Shown here in pieces: positions 10,625 through 22,356 of a stretch of 64,000 nt of DNA; the first letter of the stretch is position 1, and each line of letters starts with the position of its first letter. The position numbers and the translations under genes were made by a program. The notes under the pieces were generated by a model. It did not search any database, had not been told where the DNA came from, and saw nothing but the letters and a program-made list of their open reading frames with translations. The DNA comes from Ustulina deusta (Eukaryota > Ascomycota > Sordariomycetes > Xylariales > Xylariaceae): contig JAJNNX010000034.1 of the NCBI GenBank assembly GCA_023159155.1, forward strand, positions 484,653-548,652. The letters run 5' to 3'.

Positions 10625-11283
10625 GGCCTGGGAAAGCCAATTGAGATGAGAGAGGGGGGCGCTAAATCAGCTTCGCAAATGAGCGGCCGTTGCTAAAGAG
10701 CAACGGTTGCGGTTGCTGTTGTTGCGACAGTGGGTTGTTGCCGCCTCAAACGCAGCCAGTTGGAAAAATTTGGTTGGTATTGCAACAGAGATAAACCCGC
10801 GATAAGGAAGTTGCAAGGGTCCACCCCATTTTCTGTCAACATGTGAAGATTCACCGCGCTTACCACCGCGCTTACTACCTAAAGTTACACACCGCCTTCA
10901 AGTGCTTTCTTCCTTTCTAAGTAATGACACAACACTCCCGCATATCCCATTATAAATACCTCCAGCAGGCACGTGTTAGGTGGTTGATATTTTGCTTTAG
11001 TAGTATCTTCTCGTTTTAGATCGAAACTACCTAGTAAATAGACCAATAGGTACATATGTGATATGGTGCATCTAAGTAGGCGCTGCCCTTAGATCCCGGC
11101 TGGTTGGTTAAACCACTGGCAACGACCTTCTGCACTTGATACCTTAAGGAGGTACCTCTCCCCCTCCACATGGGGCATGTACCCCGCAGGTATCTGTAAC
11201 AGGTACTTAACCAGGTAAGACAGGCCATTGAGCCAGAGCCATGACAGTGGTTAACTGATCATCAATGTCTGATAGATATAAGG
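10625..11283. other. Promoter side of the SRP40-like gene and gap
   Basis: No gene is seen. The sequence includes the upstream region of the SRP40-like gene (minus strand) and of the small membrane protein at 11284 (plus strand), so the two are divergent. Short GGTACCT-type motifs occur at 11050-11210. Confidence 0.5.
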
Positions 11284-11691
11284 ATGATTCTACTTACTGA
11301 CAACAAGAAGGAAGCACTAGCCCAAGAACAACCTATGTGCTGCATCTATCCATCACGACTGTCCATCGACTCAACTCACTCAGCATCGCCCTTCATTGAA
11401 AACATTTATCAGCCACCCCAAAATCAGCTCGAGGGTCATGTTAGCGCGCGGAGCGGTGGTGCGGCCACAAAGGTCAGACTCTCCGTCGTTGTGCTGGCAT
11501 ATCGCATCCTCGCCTTGATTTCTAGTCTTGCCATTGGCGTTAGCTTTGCTATTTTGGGAGCTTGGTGGGATGGCATCATCGCCCTTAGCGTCTTCACATG
11601 GGTCTCCGTCGTGTGGGATGGCCTTGTGCTCATCAGCTACATACGCAAGCCGTCCTTATGCCAACGAATTAGCTTGACCATCTCTTCATGA
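11284..11691 (+). CDS. Small membrane protein, two predicted helices
   Basis: A 135-codon single-exon frame. After a polar N-terminal 65 residues come two hydrophobic segments: about 68-92 (VVLAYRILALISSLAIGVSF) and about 94-120 (WDGIIALSVFTWVSVVWDGL), with a Trp-Trp pair between them and a short basic tail (YIRKPSLCQRISLTISS). I see no known motif. The arrangement resembles many small uncharacterised fungal membrane proteins. It could also be one exon of a longer gene, though no good donor is visible near its end. It diverges from the SRP40-like gene. I cannot assign a function. Confidence 0.5.
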   Translation: MILLTDNKKEALAQEQPMCCIYPSRLSIDSTHSASPFIENIYQPPQNQLEGHVSARSGGAATKVRLSVVVLAYRILALISSLAIGVSFAILGAWWDGIIALSVFTWVSVVWDGLVLISYIRKPSLCQRISLTISS

Positions 11692-12261
11692 AATATATGC
11701 ATGACTAAGATTGAATGAAGACAGGGTTTACGAAGGCTGAATTTCTACCGATCATATGTCTTCAAGGCACACGCATATATGATTGACAGATTGGCGATTC
11801 ACGTGTCTGCTATTTAATATACCACGATATGCGGTGAATACATAATATTAAACATATACACGACGTGGTTAATACTCTATTCAATCGCTGAACAGCACAT
11901 TACGTACGTACATACATACATGTGTCAGCGCGATACGTGGTTGCTAATTACTGATTGACTGCACCCCGAGGACCAACACAGTTCCATCCTCCTCTATGTT
12001 CCTCAAAAACAACAAAGAGCGAAAGTCATCAGATCCGGAAGCTGAGGGAGTCGGCAAGTGCAAGAAGACTCCGAAACTTTTGTCTATATTGGATAATCAA
12101 TCTGGGTGGGGGGTAGCGTTATGTCCATTTGCTCATTCAGTCGTACTGGTTGTAGGGATGGATAGAGTTTGACGAAGATCTAATTTATAATCAATCCATA
12201 ACGTAAATGTGTATATATGTAGAATGTCTAGAGCTGGTGAACGTCTCTCGTGAACCGTCAT
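11692..12261. other. Gap, no feature seen
   Basis: A+T-leaning sequence with short tandem ACGTA/CATACATACA stretches near 11900. It lies downstream of both the small membrane protein and the ArsB-like permease (convergent ends). No gene is recognised. Confidence 0.5.
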
Positions 12262-14607
12262 TCAGTTGTCGTGTCTGAATATATATACCTCTCCGAGCAG
12301 AGCGACTAAACCGATAGTCATGGCAACGCTAATGATAGGCAGATTGATGCGAGCAAACTCGAACCCGCGCACGCGGATATGCTTTCGGGCGAGGATGTCT
12401 CTCCAGAGTAGACCAGCTAGCGATGCGCTGAACGCGATACTGAAGGCGCCATAATTGACGCCCATGGCCATGGCGTATATCGTCGCCCATTTTGTCCTGT
12501 CTCCTAAGGGCTGCATGTTCATTTCGTGGATTTGCTCCCATGCCTGTATGACCCGGGAAAGCAGGATCGTGGTACCAATGTTTGTACCAGCGAACTAGAA
12601 TCGCCAGTGTTAGTCGATGCTCTCGTGTTGCAGACGCAGTGGTAGGACTCACATTGCATAAAATGACAGAAAGGAAACCCATGCCACCAATAGCCCCAAC
12701 GGTACCTGTTTTGTGCACCCAATGATCCCACCCATACGCGAAGACAGGCACCCAGCCGTTAGTGACCAAACCCTGCACAAGAATAAACATTTCAAACGCG
12801 AATGGTAAAAGGGCGAACGGAAGATGATTCAGAACTGCAATAACCGTAGGGAAAGTGTCCTGCAGCCATCGGTATGCATCAGCACTAACAGATACGAGTG
12901 TGCGAGGGTTGTTGCTCGCTGGAGCTGCAGATATGCGCCTAGCATTAGTGACTGCCATCTTCTCCGCAACCTCTCTCGGTTTTTCCTCAACCCCTTCGGT
13001 TAACTGCGTATCTGCGCGTTTTTGTGAAGAGGCAGGCGTCACTCCATGGCGAGTGTCATCCTCTTCCTGGGAGAGAATCGGGGCATCTGTTGACAGTCCT
13101 GGACGTGCGATAGACGATGGACTTGTACTGGCGCTGTCGCCTGTGCTGTTATCTGTATTTTTCTCGTACAGAGAGTCGGGTCGACCATCTTTCCTGTCAC
13201 GGCTAGTGCCCTGCACCTCGGGCATATTTACAAGTGATATGGCGGGGTTGGTAGACTCCCCAAGGATGCCTGCCTCTGCAGCTAATTGCTGTCTCTTTCT
13301 TTCTGCAGCTTCGGCAACTTGTTGTCTTCCATCGCGAGCGATCTTGCGTGTCTCTTCGCGGTGAACCCACCCCCAAACCAGATCAAATGTAAGCATGACA
13401 GTTGCGGCTGGCAGGGTGACATAAAACACGTGAGTCTCCTGATTGTGGCTCGATTGAACTTCGTTAAGGACAATAATGGTGATGAGCGTGGCAGCCATAA
13501 TGACTCCCCCAAATGCGGCACCAGCTTTGTCAAGGAAAGGGTTCATGATCTCTTCAAGAGATAAAAGCTGGCCCGCTTCATTATTTGCAAGCTGTCTCTC
13601 TTCTTCCCCCGCAGCACCCCGGCCATATGGAATGTTAGGGTTGACGGGTTTTCTGGCCTTCGCCGCTTCATCCAGCTCGTGCATTTCAATCGAGCTCGGG
13701 ATGAGAGACTCGTTGGCGAAAACAATGTAGAGTAGGAACGGGAATAGAAAAATTCCAGTAATAACAACCGGAACAACCATATCTCGGGTGTAATTGATGA
13801 ATTTGATGTTGAACGCTCCCGCAAGCACAAGGTTGGTCGGATTCGAGGAAACAAGGATAGCTGAAGCGATGTTGGCGACAGCAAACTGAGTGTGAATCCA
13901 TGCCCGAGGATGAACGATGTTTCTTGAGACGCGAGTCATGTATGCTAGAAACGCAGTACCAGATAAGATGATGGGGTCATTTCCGATGAAGCTACCCAAG
14001 CCAAAGAAGAAGGCGTAAAGAAAAAAGAACAAGCGGTGTCCGACTTTACCCCCCAATTGGAGCACTCTGAACGCGAGATATCTGATGAGACCCGATGCGT
14101 CGATCGAGATAGCAATGTAAGCGAGTGAGAAAAAGAAGAGCAAGATATCATAGGGTACGATATTGTCTGAGCCAGCAATACCACCCCTCACCTCTTCCTC
14201 GCCGATGGCCCCGATAGCCAACAAGAAGAGGTCTGCGATAAGCGGGCCGGTAACGAAGTTGATAGGAAAGCGAAACCATACGTATGGCTTCGCCGGGCTC
14301 CTATCCCAGTCATACTCATCGGTCGGGCCAAGATCGGATTTTCGCCGGTCATAATGATGCCTTGCAGGTATCGCGCGCAAGGATACTAAGCTCTTTACTG
14401 CAGCTGTATAAAGCACAAGAGGTATGGGGATAGGTATGTGAAACGGAAACAGCACAGTGATATCTAAGGTAGTAAGTAAATTGATTGCGCCAAATACTTC
14501 ATATGCTGCTTACTGGCTATGACAAACACGACTAGAGTGAATATCGATCGCCAATCGGTTATTTTCGAGGTATCGAGATCGATTGGTTCGTTCGTCATGT
14601 CAGACAT
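12262..14607 (-). CDS. ArsB/NhaD-type ion permease (IT superfamily)
   Basis: Three-exon model on the minus strand, 745 residues. Exon 1 is 14607-14514 (MSDMTNEPIDLDTSKITDWR...), exon 2 is 14463-12653 and exon 3 is 12594-12262. The introns of 50 and 58 nt have GTAAGC/TAG and GTGAGT/TAG borders and keep phase. The protein has about ten hydrophobic segments. Known family features are ILLFFFSLAYIAISIDASGL, a SFIGNDPIILSGTAFLAYMT segment and the ANIASAILVSSNPTNLVLAG loop typical of ArsB, CitM and NhaD transporters. The second half holds the matching LCNFAGTNIGTTILLSR, which is completed only by joining exons 2 and 3. A long polar cytosolic loop (about residues 370-540) separates the two halves. 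It probably moves an anion or exchanges Na+/H+ at a membrane; the substrate cannot be read from sequence. No arsenate reductase or regulator lies nearby. Confidence 0.88.
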
Positions 14608-17233
14608 GATGAGAGAGTAATGGAGGGAGGGAGGGAGAGTGTGTGTACGAAATGAAGGCCGGTCAAGTCTCGACTTCCCATAGATCTCAGCGTCTTTGAT
14701 GAAGCATGGCCGGGGTACGTCTTCGTTAGAGGAAGCGGGGTCTCAATGGAGGGTTCATAAGAAGAGCCGCAAAGTATGCGACCGTGGTATAGGGCCCAGA
14801 GACGGATCAGGCTGAAGAGGGCCTGATAAGAACTCTATTGGCTTGGGATCTTGGCGGCGAAAGCCGTGCTCACCAACTGAGCATGCGGCAATGAAGCACG
14901 TGTGCGCTCGTTCTCTTCTGTCTGGATAATGCTTAATGCAGATGGGAATGCCTAGAGATACCAAGACCTGCTAAGCTCACCCGTGCTCTGTGAAATAGAC
15001 TGCTCGAAACGAACGCGAATCGATGAGACAGTGAAGGAGGGGAACCTAACCTTTGGAAACCCAGTCCAGATTGTCCCGCTTACATGTGTACAAGCAAAAA
15101 AAATTGAGGTTTGGATTCTGGCCATGCAGAACGACAGATGGAGTGGAGCGCATTGTAACTGTGTGGTGGAGGTGCACCCGGACTTGCAGCAGGATACGCA
15201 CACAATCTGCCTGTCGAGGGATGAATGCAAGTTCCAAGATGATCGATTGGGTGGTCTGGAGTGTGTTGGGGTGGACAAAGTTACACTAGACTACTGCACA
15301 AATGCATCGGCAAGGGCTGATGCTTGACTCCGCCGTGGTCAGAGTGGTGGTGGCTGTGCCCGCGATGGCGGTGAAACAAACTGGGATGTCATTGGATGAA
15401 GAGCCGGCTGTTTGCCAATCCCAATCTAGCAGGCTTCGAGAAGGCGAAGAAAGGCACTCGAGCCAATGGTAGGGCGGCGCTAGCTTAGACAAGGACCCGT
15501 CTGGGCAGGCAAAGCGCCCGACTTGGGTAATAATGTACCTAATCAGGGCTGCTAGATAGACCTTTACACACTAGATACATAAGCAGAGGCCTGTCTTACA
15601 CAGTACCCGGGATTCTCACCAGCTTCCATCTCATGATCGATGATCAGTTGACAATGATTCCTCTATGGCCAATGAATCCATGAATGTTACAGTAGACATA
15701 TCGTATTATGCTCAATTAAGATGGATGAATGAAGCCATCTACTGTACATGGTGCTTGCGTATCTCGTCGGTATCTAAAGGAAGAACAGCTTACTCCCGAT
15801 TACCGGGAATTGCCTCTACCCCGGCAGTGCCCCACCATGGCATTGTTTGCCGTATATGCAGATGCTGGAATACGGTCTAGCTCTTCTTTGAGGCTGCCCA
15901 AAGTAGCCTTCGGTCAGTAGGGCTGGTTAAGCTGTGATCCTGTCAGTTTTCATTGGCTGGGTAGAAGGTCGCTGGAATCAACCTTGAATAGTACTTAGAG
16001 ACATTTTAAGGAGACGAAGCCAGTCCAGTTTTAGTTTCCCTTTAATGGCGGTTAGAACTGTGCGAATAGGTAACCAACTCTGCCCAGAAAGACTAAAATT
16101 AGGACTTGTAAGTGATGCTGTTATAGTTCTTACTGTACCTCGGCAGTCGTGAGAATGGTCAAAAATACCAAATACCTCCCTAGTTTACTTACTTATAGAG
16201 GTACATAGGTATACTACTACCTACATACACATAGTGCCTACTCTACCAATGGGGTTGGGGGGCCCCATGATGTCTAAACCGCCTAGCTATGTAGGTACTT
16301 TAAGTGTAGGTGCCTAGGTTCCTATCATCATAGGCCTAGCTGAGCCTTTAATGCGGTACCCATGGGTACGATCGCTTCCTGAAATCCATTAGCGACGCTA
16401 CACTACCTAGGGAGTGTATGCGATCAGGCGGAGAAGTCACCCGTGGGTCTTGGGGGAAATGGCGGGGGGCGGGGACTGGGGATTCTACACTACCTATCTA
16501 CACTACCGGTAGTGTACACTTAGGTATTTACAGCAATCGGATCCGCTAAGGTAACGATACCTAGGTACGACCTTAGCGTTTGAACATTGCCTTCTTAGCA
16601 CGACCGGGGCCGGGCAACTGCTCACACTCCTCTTACATGATTACCTGCCTCTAGGGCTGCAGAAATGGCGCCTCAATCCTTCATCTCGATCACTTGGACG
16701 TGTAGAGGTACCACATCGATTTCAGCTCGGATGAGACTTGGTCCATGCTTCTACATCTTACATTGGTGCACAGTACACACATAGTATGGGTTATATGGGA
16801 GACTCCACGTGTGCCAGTGAGGTTGGATCATGGCTTCTTGCCTTCGTTCACAGTTCATAGGACTCGCGCTCTGACTGTAGCCTCATCATCATCCATATAG
16901 ATATCTGTCTAAGCCACCCCTTCCCTTCCGGACTTCTCTATTTCATGACTTCTCAATCCCCGGAAGTGAAGCGGCGAATGTTGACTACTTATTGCCTCCT
17001 ACCTTTACTAGGCTGGATGATGTCTTAACTCGTTCTTCCATCCGCGTAGGCTCTGATCAGAAGTCTCACCATATATACTTGATATACTGATATACATATA
17101 CAGGTCTGGATCTAAGCCTCCGGCTCCGCTGTCGTACTTCTACATATCTGACTCGCATTACTTCGTCAACCGAAGGCACTCTTCGGTCTGCCTCGCCCTC
17201 TCTACATCCCTCACAGCCGTATCCGCCGCCTAC
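14608..17233. other. 2.6 kb gap with CTAGGTAC-rich tract
   Basis: No supported gene. A 114-codon frame at 14983-15327 has several Cys but no signal peptide or known motif, and overlaps antisense frames. From about 16180 to 16580 the sequence is dense in TACCTA/CTAGGTA/GTAGGTAC words and G runs. The last few hundred bases are probably the promoter of the gene starting at 17234; they are pyrimidine-rich. Confidence 0.5.
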
Positions 17234-19588
17234 ATGCCCCCTTTCACCACTTCTCCACCATTACTTTCCCTAATTGGCCGAGATACCATCGTCAACGCTT
17301 CCAATACCACCATCGCAGAACCTGTGGCTCAAGTCATATGCGCCTGGCCTGTCTCCGGGCAATATGGTTTTGGAACCAGAATACTGTAAGCCCATGCCAC
17401 GCACTACTGCCATTGCCAAAACACTTTCTAACATGAATGACGCTCTAGCTACTATGTCTTCGTCGCAACTTGCGTATTAGCCCGGAGAACGGAATGGCTG
17501 AGAAATGCCTGTCTCGCAGCTGCCCTGCTGCTACCAGCTGTCGCCGCTGTTCATGCTGTGGTCTTGGCCGTAGTTCAGTAAGTCACTCGAGATTCTTCTG
17601 TTGGGGGTGTTTTCGGTCCAGTTCGCGTCGAGACCTACGAGTTCTCTCGGAGGAGGGCCTTGTCCCGGAAGCTTGATGCGAATCCCATATTTCTTTTTAG
17701 TTTATTTGTTGACACGTGTTGCAGTGTAGAGAGTAAGTGATGACGCTTAGTAAATTCATGTTGCGCTTCCTGACACTGGTGTCTGTAGCCGCAGTCGATA
17801 TGGATATCTACGGCGCCTTCCAGATCTGTTCCATAGGAATACTTGCAGCGCCGATCACAGTATACAATTCTAGGACTTACTTCAATGATCCTGGGCGAAA
17901 CATTATTTTCTTATGGACGGGTCTACTTCTTGCTGGTAAGCAACGGCGATGATGCGTCATGGTGACACACTCCTAAACGAGATATAGGCATGTTGAGTTT
18001 GGCCGTCGAGTTCTTCCGTACCGAACCTCATGACTGTCCCTTCGACGGCATGGGAGCACCTTTCAACCTGGCTGCGAGCTGCAGCCGTAACTGTTCAGAT
18101 GGCCCTAGTGTTCCATTCTCTCCAATTCGCAAGGATCCCACGAACCAACCAGCGATTATTCCTGTGCCACAAAGGCTATCATTCAGCGCAGTCACCCTTC
18201 TTGCTGCCGCTAGTTCCATACCTCCTGTGCTCACCCTGGTATGTGGATTTTAACTTCCCTAGCCATCGCTCGTCAAGTTGGAATACAGACACACGTTTCC
18301 TGTACCCTTCCATCGGATAGTTCACGCACAGAGGAAACTCGCGTTTTGACTACCGGCTAACATTTCAATTTGCACACAGATCTTCACTTGGGAGAAAATC
18401 TTAGAAATTAACTGGAAGCGAAGGTTTGCTCGAGAAGAGGTAAAAAGCAATGACCCTATCGAAGGGACTAATGGTGCTACCCCTAAGATGATAACTTTTA
18501 TCAACGGCGCTATCCGAAACTTTCTAAGCACCATACAGATACCCGTTTTTACCGGTATTGTTGTTGTCCTCCTCGTCATTGGTGAGCTCAATTTTTGGAG
18601 CACGCAGGTCTCATATCAAACAGAGCCATTTAGCAGTATAGGACAATGGTCGAATGTGGTTGCCACTGTGCTTGTTGTGCTTGGCTCGTTGTTTTATGTA
18701 CGAAAACAACCCGGCATTAGTGAAAAGGAGGACCTGGGTTCGAATCACCCCGGCTCAAGAAGTCCTAGGGCACGCCCCTCCACACAGAGCGATAGAGATC
18801 AGGAGAGTATACATAGTGGTAGTCCAGGGATCGGTTCCCGAATAAATACCGCCCATCCAATGGATGACTGTAGTATCCATCGCGACCTCACCATGGATGC
18901 ACAGTCTGATAAGCAGAGGGGAGAAGCTAGTGAACTAGAAACCGTCACCACGAACACCACCGACGGTCCAGTCCCTCTATCAATATCTAACAAGCATAGG
19001 AAAAAGGTAGCCACTATGTTGAACCAGGTCGGAGAGTATCTTGGAACACCATCGCCAGACCGTTATGACAATTCGGTGTTTCAAGAGGGCAAGGCAGAAT
19101 TCCCTGAGATTCCAGGTGAAGCTGGGCGAGTTGCCGGTTTCGAAGATCTTCGAGATCGGTACAGAAGTAGCCGCCAGCACGTGGATGACGAAAGCATTAT
19201 TCCTGGACTAATACCCAGAGTCAATAGCTCCTCTTCCATCCGCATCTCCGCAGATCGCAATCCATCACCATCACGGCCCCCTCGGTCACCATCTCGCTCA
19301 AGTACAACACCAGCCGAGCAAAATGAATATTCGCCGCTAGAAATTAGTAGGATAACAACGTCACCAGTCGCCGGTTCGGCCCGGAGGGCAAGACGGGATA
19401 CACTTGAGGTACCTCGCCGCCCAAGACCCGTGCATATTCACCCTAGGAACAGCTCATCATCTTCTACAAAGTCTCCAGCTATGATTCTCAACACAGAAGG
19501 CTCACCGAAGATTGTAGTCTCAGGTGAGCCGGAGGAGACATGGCCCACTGCACCTACTGAAAACCCTTCGCCACTAGGCCTCCCTTGA
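17234..19588 (+). CDS. Multi-pass membrane protein with long Ser/Pro-rich tail
   Basis: Six-exon model, 631 residues: 17234-17385, 17449-17577, 17725-17732, 17789-17935, 17988-18238, 18380-19588. All joins keep phase with GT-AG borders. The N-terminus is MPPFTTSPPLLSLIGRDTI. About six to seven hydrophobic segments follow, including NACLAAALLLPAVAAVHAVV, YGAFQICSIGILAAPITVY, IIFLWTGLLLAGMLSLAVEF, IQIPVFTGIVVVLLVIGELN and WSNVVATVLVVLGSLFYV. The last ~300 residues are hydrophilic, rich in Ser, Pro and Arg, and presumably cytosolic. Exon 3 is only 8 nt. An alternative without it uses the acceptor at 17749-17750, starts the next exon at 17751, and gives HKFMLRFLTLVSVAAVDMD instead of HVETAVDMD; both keep frame. 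The layout recalls fungal receptor-like or SLC-like membrane proteins, but I see no diagnostic motif and assign no function. Confidence 0.78.
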
Positions 19589-20295
19589 GTCATCAATTGG
19601 TCGGGGAAAGGGCATTACTGCCAGCAATTTGTGTTTACCATTATCTCCACACTTAACTTCACTGATTTGAGACCAAGTGGCAGCTTTGGCCTCAGCTCCT
19701 ATCCAGCCTATCTACCAGTTTGCGCCAGACCATCACACCATTTACGATGAACCCACGAGCATGCATCGATACTGCCTTGCGATCTATAACTGGAGTTCAG
19801 TGCATCGCACTGTCATTCGCCTTGCACTTTTCACGACACCCATATGCACGATTGAGAGCAGGACAATTCCCACAGCAACCGAAACGAGTCTAGTCTTAGG
19901 CATGAAATGCCCTTCGAAAGGGGGAGATACACAATTTTATCGATGTCCCCAGGTACAGGCATATGTGGGGAGATTTGCATTCTCATATACAGTCGTGTCT
20001 TTCAGTCGAAAATGAAAGCGTCAGGGTGAAATCCCAGAACTGGACGCCATACCCATATCAGGACTCTAGTGTAATGTGTATATTTGCTTGGGGCGCACTT
20101 TGGATATAATATAGAACTGGACCGGCAACCTAGGAGGAAACGGTCTGAGGGAAACATGTAACTTTAAAGGGTGTTGAAAGGTATAGATACAATATCAAAA
20201 GAAGTTTTTGCCAGAAGAAAGCGCTTCTTTCGTCAGCATGCCACATCGTGAAATGCGTATTCAGTCTTATTTGAAGGGTTGACCATCTCTCTTAG
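19589..20295. other. Gap, probable 3' UTRs of convergent genes
   Basis: Downstream of the membrane protein gene and of the PEX11-like gene, which converge here. A 112-codon frame (19677-20015) shows no recognisable family and is not called. Confidence 0.5.
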
Positions 20296-21189
20296 TTATT
20301 TCTTACTACTAGCGACCTCCCGTCCGCACCTCTCCCAGATATCCATACTCGTCAACACAGTCGTAACGAACATAGCCAACCCAACAGTCCCCGTACCAAC
20401 CGGTACCCAGCCTACCGCACTCCCAGGTAACGTGATATCGAGGGCGTCGGCCACGACGCGACGGCCGAGGCCGAAGATCTTAGACCGTGCCTCCCGCCTC
20501 CCGACTAGCTGGTCAATCCGCTGCTCCCCGTCTCCGCCCTCTTCCCCTCGGGTCTTCGCATCCCGTCCATCCACGCCGTCCTGTCCCTTCTCACCCACGC
20601 CATCGCCACTCCCCACATGACCCTCCTTAGCATCAGCAGGCCCACGTCCCACAGGCGCAGGCGCAGGCGTGTAAGGCATAGCAACGTCGACAAGCCTAAC
20701 CAAGCCAGCCAAAACGCCGCACACGAGCGAGAACAGCCAGAACCGCTGGCCCTCGACGGCGACGCTGCCCTCCAGCTCCGGCCCCCACACCGCGAGGCCG
20801 TCGATCTTCTGCGCGTCGGCGAGCGTCGACACCTCGAGGAGGAGATACATGCCGTTGAAGGTGCGGCCGAACACGTCGATCCAGACATCCGTCCTGCCCC
20901 AGCGCGGAGCGGGGGATGATGACGATAGAGCAGAAGAAGAAGTGGAGAGGGAGCCGTACAGCTTCTGCGCCGCCTGGAACGATTCCAGGAACCGGAAGAC
21001 CCGGAAATACCGCCGCGCGAGGGCCAACCGGGCGCGCAGCGCCTCGAGCACGGCGTGCGTTGCCGCGGGGTCTGGGGCGCTCCTCCCCGGTGCGAGGAAG
21101 GCGAGGACGACGACGAGGGCGTCGAAGGGGAGCGTGTAGGAGGCGAGGATCTGCGCGATGGATTGGACGAGACGGAATGTTCGCTCCAA
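20296..21189 (-). CDS. PEX11-like peroxisomal membrane protein, 5' end unresolved
   Basis: An uninterrupted 297-codon minus-strand frame whose N-terminal part (LERTFRLVQSIAQILASYTL, PFDALVVVLAF) and next helix (RLALARRYFRVFRFLESFQA) match the amphipathic region of PEX11 proteins. PEX11 elongates and divides peroxisomes. The middle has FNGMYLLLEVSTLADAQKID and WLFSLVCGVLAGLVRLVDVA. The C-terminus carries RRVVADALDITLPGSAVGWV, then a last hydrophobic segment, again as in PEX11. A Gly/Asp-rich low-complexity loop lies between. The frame begins at a TTG (Leu of AGLERTF), not at an ATG. An in-frame TAA lies about 14 codons upstream with no ATG in between. The true start must therefore be in an upstream exon; CTAACTAAC at 21213-21221 (minus strand) looks like a branch site before an acceptor near 21194. 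I could not find that exon. Confidence 0.85.
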   Translation of the reverse strand: MERTFRLVQSIAQILASYTLPFDALVVVLAFLAPGRSAPDPAATHAVLEALRARLALARRYFRVFRFLESFQAAQKLYGSLSTSSSALSSSSPAPRWGRTDVWIDVFGRTFNGMYLLLEVSTLADAQKIDGLAVWGPELEGSVAVEGQRFWLFSLVCGVLAGLVRLVDVAMPYTPAPAPVGRGPADAKEGHVGSGDGVGEKGQDGVDGRDAKTRGEEGGDGEQRIDQLVGRREARSKIFGLGRRVVADALDITLPGSAVGWVPVGTGTVGLAMFVTTVLTSMDIWERCGREVASSKK

Positions 21190-22356
21190 GCCGGCTTTTT
21201 GTTTTTCCGCGGAGGTTAGTTAGGGGGACTTTGCGTTGGTTTTGATGCGGTTGGAGAAAATGCTATGTGGTGTGTGTGGTCATGCTTTTATTTGGAAAAC
21301 GAGTTGGATTTTTTTTTCTTTTTCTTCGGCTTTTCCTTGCTGAACTTGAGAGATGAAAAAAAAAAAGGAGAAATCTGAAGTATAAGCCGACTAAGACGGC
21401 GTTGTCGAGGACAGACTGTCCGAGTTCTTCATTCCGAGCGTGTTCACATCGACCGTCCACCCATCCCGTAAAGATGAACCGACAAGGAAAGGAAGCGGGT
21501 GAAAGTTTTTGCATAAACAACGAAAAGAATTTCTTTCCATACCCGCGTCCGTCGTGAATCGCACGAACTGTTCAAACGTGCTCGACATGGTATATCGCGG
21601 CTGGCGTAAAACGTCGTGTGTGGCCCGTCCACGATGCGGAGCCGACGATGGGTAGGTAATAGAACGTAAACCACCAAAAAGGCCCCAAACCGGGATATAT
21701 TATTGCCCAACAAAAACGACAGGCTATATATAAGTAGTCGGCGTGAGACACACCAGGGGATAAATTCGCGCTAAAACAAGAAAAATAACGAGTTGAAAAA
21801 ACGATTGACAAAAGAGACGTATACGTGTATACCCTATATACGTGGATATAAATAGGCCCTGGGTAGAATGGCCGGCAGAATTGGATTGCGACGATGCGGT
21901 AGTTCTAATTTGCAGTTTGGTGGGAATGTAAACAAAATTCGGTTGTTATCCGGTTCAAAGACCCGGTGAGTGGGGTGTCCCAGCCTCCGAGCCGAGCGGA
22001 GACGAGGTTGAGCTGTCATTACTTAGGTAATAAACTATTGATGACAATAGGAAGTAGAGAATGGCGTGTAATAGTAGTGTATTAGGGAAGTTGTATATGG
22101 TGTTAACAGTAGTTAATACTGGCCCATCACTCGAGATTAAAGTTACATGTTGATCTTTTGAGCGCGGCTTAGGCCATGCATACGGTCACCAAGTTGGATC
22201 GACTCCGATGAGGAGGTAGGAATAATGCTCGAGTAAATGTCCTGGTGAATATATACATAGTGACGGGTAGGTAAGGCAAAGTGTACAAGGCATATTATCC
22301 CTTCTAACCCCCAAGTCTGCGCCAGTTGTGTTGTTGTCTAGGTGATCTGGAACTGT
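21190..22356. other. Gap between PEX11-like and complex I genes
   Basis: Contains the unresolved 5' part of the PEX11-like gene (21190 to about 21420) with T-rich runs at 21309-21330 and 21355-21366, followed by A+T-leaning sequence. The right-hand part lies downstream of the complex I gene. No other gene is recognised. Confidence 0.45.

Noticed and set aside
18721..18752. GGTTCGAATC, a tRNA T-arm/B-box-like sequence
   Set aside because: It lies inside the last exon of the membrane protein gene, and no D-arm, anticodon stem or matching acceptor stem surrounds it.
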